Of a stretch of DNA of 13,812 nt, positions 12,167-13,812 are shown one piece after another (positions within the stretch are counted from its first letter, which is position 1; the number at the start of each line of letters is the position of its first letter). Source of the stretch: Thiotrichaceae bacterium. Lineage in GTDB: Bacteria > Pseudomonadota > Gammaproteobacteria > Thiotrichales > Thiotrichaceae. The notes under the pieces are model-generated. The model made no database searches, had not been told where the DNA came from, and saw nothing but the letters and a program-made list of their open reading frames with translations. The DNA is taken from NCBI GenBank assembly GCA_027030285.1, contig JALVFC010000128.1, positions 1 to 13,812 of the forward strand, read 5' to 3'. Position numbers and translations under genes: made by a program.

Positions 12167-13812
12167 CTATTTTTCCTGTGGCTTGCTCCAGAATACAGAT
12201 TCCAGCACACCTGCGTTATAACTCATAATTTGAGAAAGCTTTTTACCAGAGCGAAGATCAACATTCTGAACACAATCCCCCTCGGTACAGGCACTTCCAC
12301 TTGAGGAAACAGGCGTATTAAATACCAACTGAACGCCCCCAGGGATCTCATTGGCACTGACCACAGTAAATAAGTCATCATTATCTGGACTACCACCGTC
12401 TCCATTCAGATCAACCGCTGGCTTTGCATGCAGAATATCAAGCACATACGCCCTACCCTGAGTTGCGGGAATATTACAGGCGCTAATTGAAGAGGTGACA
12501 TTGGCATATACATCCGGTACCAAAGTGGTAAATACAACCTTGCCGTGATTAGTCAGACTATTTGATAACACTTTTTCGCCTGCTCCCGCAAACTGGAAAT
12601 ACCAGCCTTTTTTGTTAGTAACAGTCAAAATACTTTGATTTGAAAGCGGATTAGTAAGCGTTGTTGCGCCATCATCGTCCTTACCCATAGAGACAGCTAC
12701 AAGATCACTTTCAGAAATTGTTGAAAAATCATCCGGCAGAGGATGCACAACTTTCTTGTCTACCAGCACATAAAAACGATCCGTTGTGTCCGTATTCAAC
12801 GGGCTTGTACGATCACCACTACCAAGAGAAACCAGCAAACTAGTCATACCTCCTGATCTTGTTAAAGCAACATCCGGCTCATTGAAAAACTTGCGTGGCT
12901 CCTGACCAGATTGCGCACCTCCCAGGCTAGCCAGTTTTATCAATTTTGCATCATTTAGATCAAAGCTGTCACTATCATCATCAAACAGGTCAGCATCCAG
13001 CTCCAGACGCCAGACATTGCCTGCTACGTCTGCAAAATACATGCGATCTATAGCTCCATCCTTGTTCATATCCAGAATACGCACGCCACCGGGTACGCTA
13101 TGAGTCAGCAGGTCGCTTCCAGTTATTCCGTTACTGCCTGTCGTGCCTTTTTTCAATGACCAGATAAACTCACCACTATCAGCATCGACAATGAATATAT
13201 CGTTACCGACACTATCTGCTGCATTTCTCTCAGCCAGTGGCTTATCCTGATTCTCCGCATCATAACCACCACTAAAGACCAGTACCTTTTTTAAAGTGGC
13301 ATCATTTTTAGCCGTGTGAATACTTGCCAGATAGGGTTTGGACCAGGTTTGCCCCAAATACTGAAAGTTTCCATTATCAGTCCCTTCGATTTTCCATTTT
13401 AGTTTAGGTTCATCCGGATCAGTCACATCCAGAGCATAATAAGTACGACCTCCTCTCCGCAATCCAAAATAAAGGTAAACTGATTCGCCCTGTACAGGCT
13501 CAATAACGCCATCATGATCACTATCATTGATCCATACATTCGCAAAACCATCTACACCATATTTATGTCCACGGTATTCATTATCATCAAACTGAGGCTT
13601 GATATTTTTCAAAAGCTCCTTTGGCATAAAGGCAAATATCTCTTTGCCCGAATGTGTATCAAATGCATGTAGATACCCCTCATTTGTGCCAGCGAAAATA
13701 ACCTGCTTGTGCGTAGAGTCATCCTTGTCATCATGATCCTTGTCATAGGTGACAACAATAGGTTCAAAATGCAGCATATCCCCCATATGCTTGCGTGCCC
13801 CCCCCGTACAAC
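12167..13812 (-). CDS. pilY1: PilY1-type type IV pilus tip adhesin, C-terminal part (partial at window end)
   Basis: The frame is open from the window edge (first full codon at 13810-13808) to the TAG at 12167-12169, about 547 codons; the N-terminal part is outside. It begins ARKHMGDMLHFEPIVVTY, the start of the PilY1 C-terminal beta-propeller ('LGDILHSEPV'), followed by FAGTNEGYLHAFDTHSGKEIFAF. Later come YALDVTDPDEPKLKWKIEG, PGGVRILDMNKDGAIDRMYF and DVAGNVWRLELD. Two loops look like calcium sites: DSDHDGVIE (88-96 from the Met at 13786) and DMNKDGAID (239-247). PilY1 proteins sit at the pilus tip or cell surface, promote pilus assembly and control retraction in a calcium-dependent way. The run of eight C at 13798-13805, close to the window edge, is a spot where a sequencing slip could alter the frame. 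Confidence 0.9.
   Translation of the reverse strand, partial: CTGGARKHMGDMLHFEPIVVTYDKDHDDKDDSTHKQVIFAGTNEGYLHAFDTHSGKEIFAFMPKELLKNIKPQFDDNEYRGHKYGVDGFANVWINDSDHDGVIEPVQGESVYLYFGLRRGGRTYYALDVTDPDEPKLKWKIEGTDNGNFQYLGQTWSKPYLASIHTAKNDATLKKVLVFSGGYDAENQDKPLAERNAADSVGNDIFIVDADSGEFIWSLKKGTTGSNGITGSDLLTHSVPGGVRILDMNKDGAIDRMYFADVAGNVWRLELDADLFDDDSDSFDLNDAKLIKLASLGGAQSGQEPRKFFNEPDVALTRSGGMTSLLVSLGSGDRTSPLNTDTTDRFYVLVDKKVVHPLPDDFSTISESDLVAVSMGKDDDGATTLTNPLSNQSILTVTNKKGWYFQFAGAGEKVLSNSLTNHGKVVFTTLVPDVYANVTSSISACNIPATQGRAYVLDILHAKPAVDLNGDGGSPDNDDLFTVVSANEIPGGVQLVFNTPVSSSGSACTEGDCVQNVDLRSGKKLSQIMSYNAGVLESVFWSKPQEK

Overview
The window looks like chromosomal DNA of a free-living proteobacterium, most likely a gammaproteobacterium. 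The support is a Wec-type ManNAcA cassette, a PilY1/FimT type IV pilus module, a PrpC-type methylcitrate synthase remnant and an ArsR of the E. coli type. GC content looks moderate by eye. Genus cannot be read from the sequence. No tRNA, rRNA, CRISPR array or intact IS transposase gene was seen.

Layout. (1) Positions 1-6317, + strand: an exopolysaccharide or surface-glycan region. It holds the 3' end of an asparagine-synthetase-type amidotransferase, a WecG/TagA/CpsF glycosyltransferase, a Wzz-BY-kinase chain-length/export protein, WecB (UDP-GlcNAc 2-epimerase) and WecC (UDP-ManNAc dehydrogenase). WecB and WecC together make UDP-ManNAcA, and the WecG-type enzyme is a natural user of it. (2) Positions 6318-7414: a gene graveyard. 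A prpC fragment stops abruptly inside a short inverted repeat, and upstream of it lies a frameshifted, truncated GNAT acetyltransferase of the toxin-like class. (3) Positions 7415-8527, - strand: an intact GH84 (O-GlcNAcase-like) beta-N-acetylglucosaminidase without a signal peptide. (4) Positions 8843-11350, - strand: a compact three-gene unit made of an As(III)-type ArsR repressor, an EgtB/SenA-like non-heme iron sulfoxide synthase, and a stand-alone methyltransferase matching the C-terminal domain of OvoA. (5) Positions 11568-13812, - strand: a FimT/GspH-type minor pilin preceded by the C-terminal part of PilY1, which runs off the window.

Two MITE-like elements with about 45-55 bp imperfect terminal inverted repeats lie at 3658-3825 and 8567-8782, in opposite orientations. 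The same arm of each points at the next gene start (wecB and the GH84 gene). The second copy carries a nested GC-rich palindromic repeat that also occurs at 410-492.

The strongest candidate for something undescribed is the ArsR / EgtB-like / OvoA-C-like operon. It pairs a C-S (or C-Se) bond-forming enzyme and a mercaptohistidine-type N-methyltransferase with a regulator whose metal-binding motif matches arsenite sensors. The product cannot be decided from sequence: an ovothiol-like, selenoneine-like or other histidine thiol is possible.
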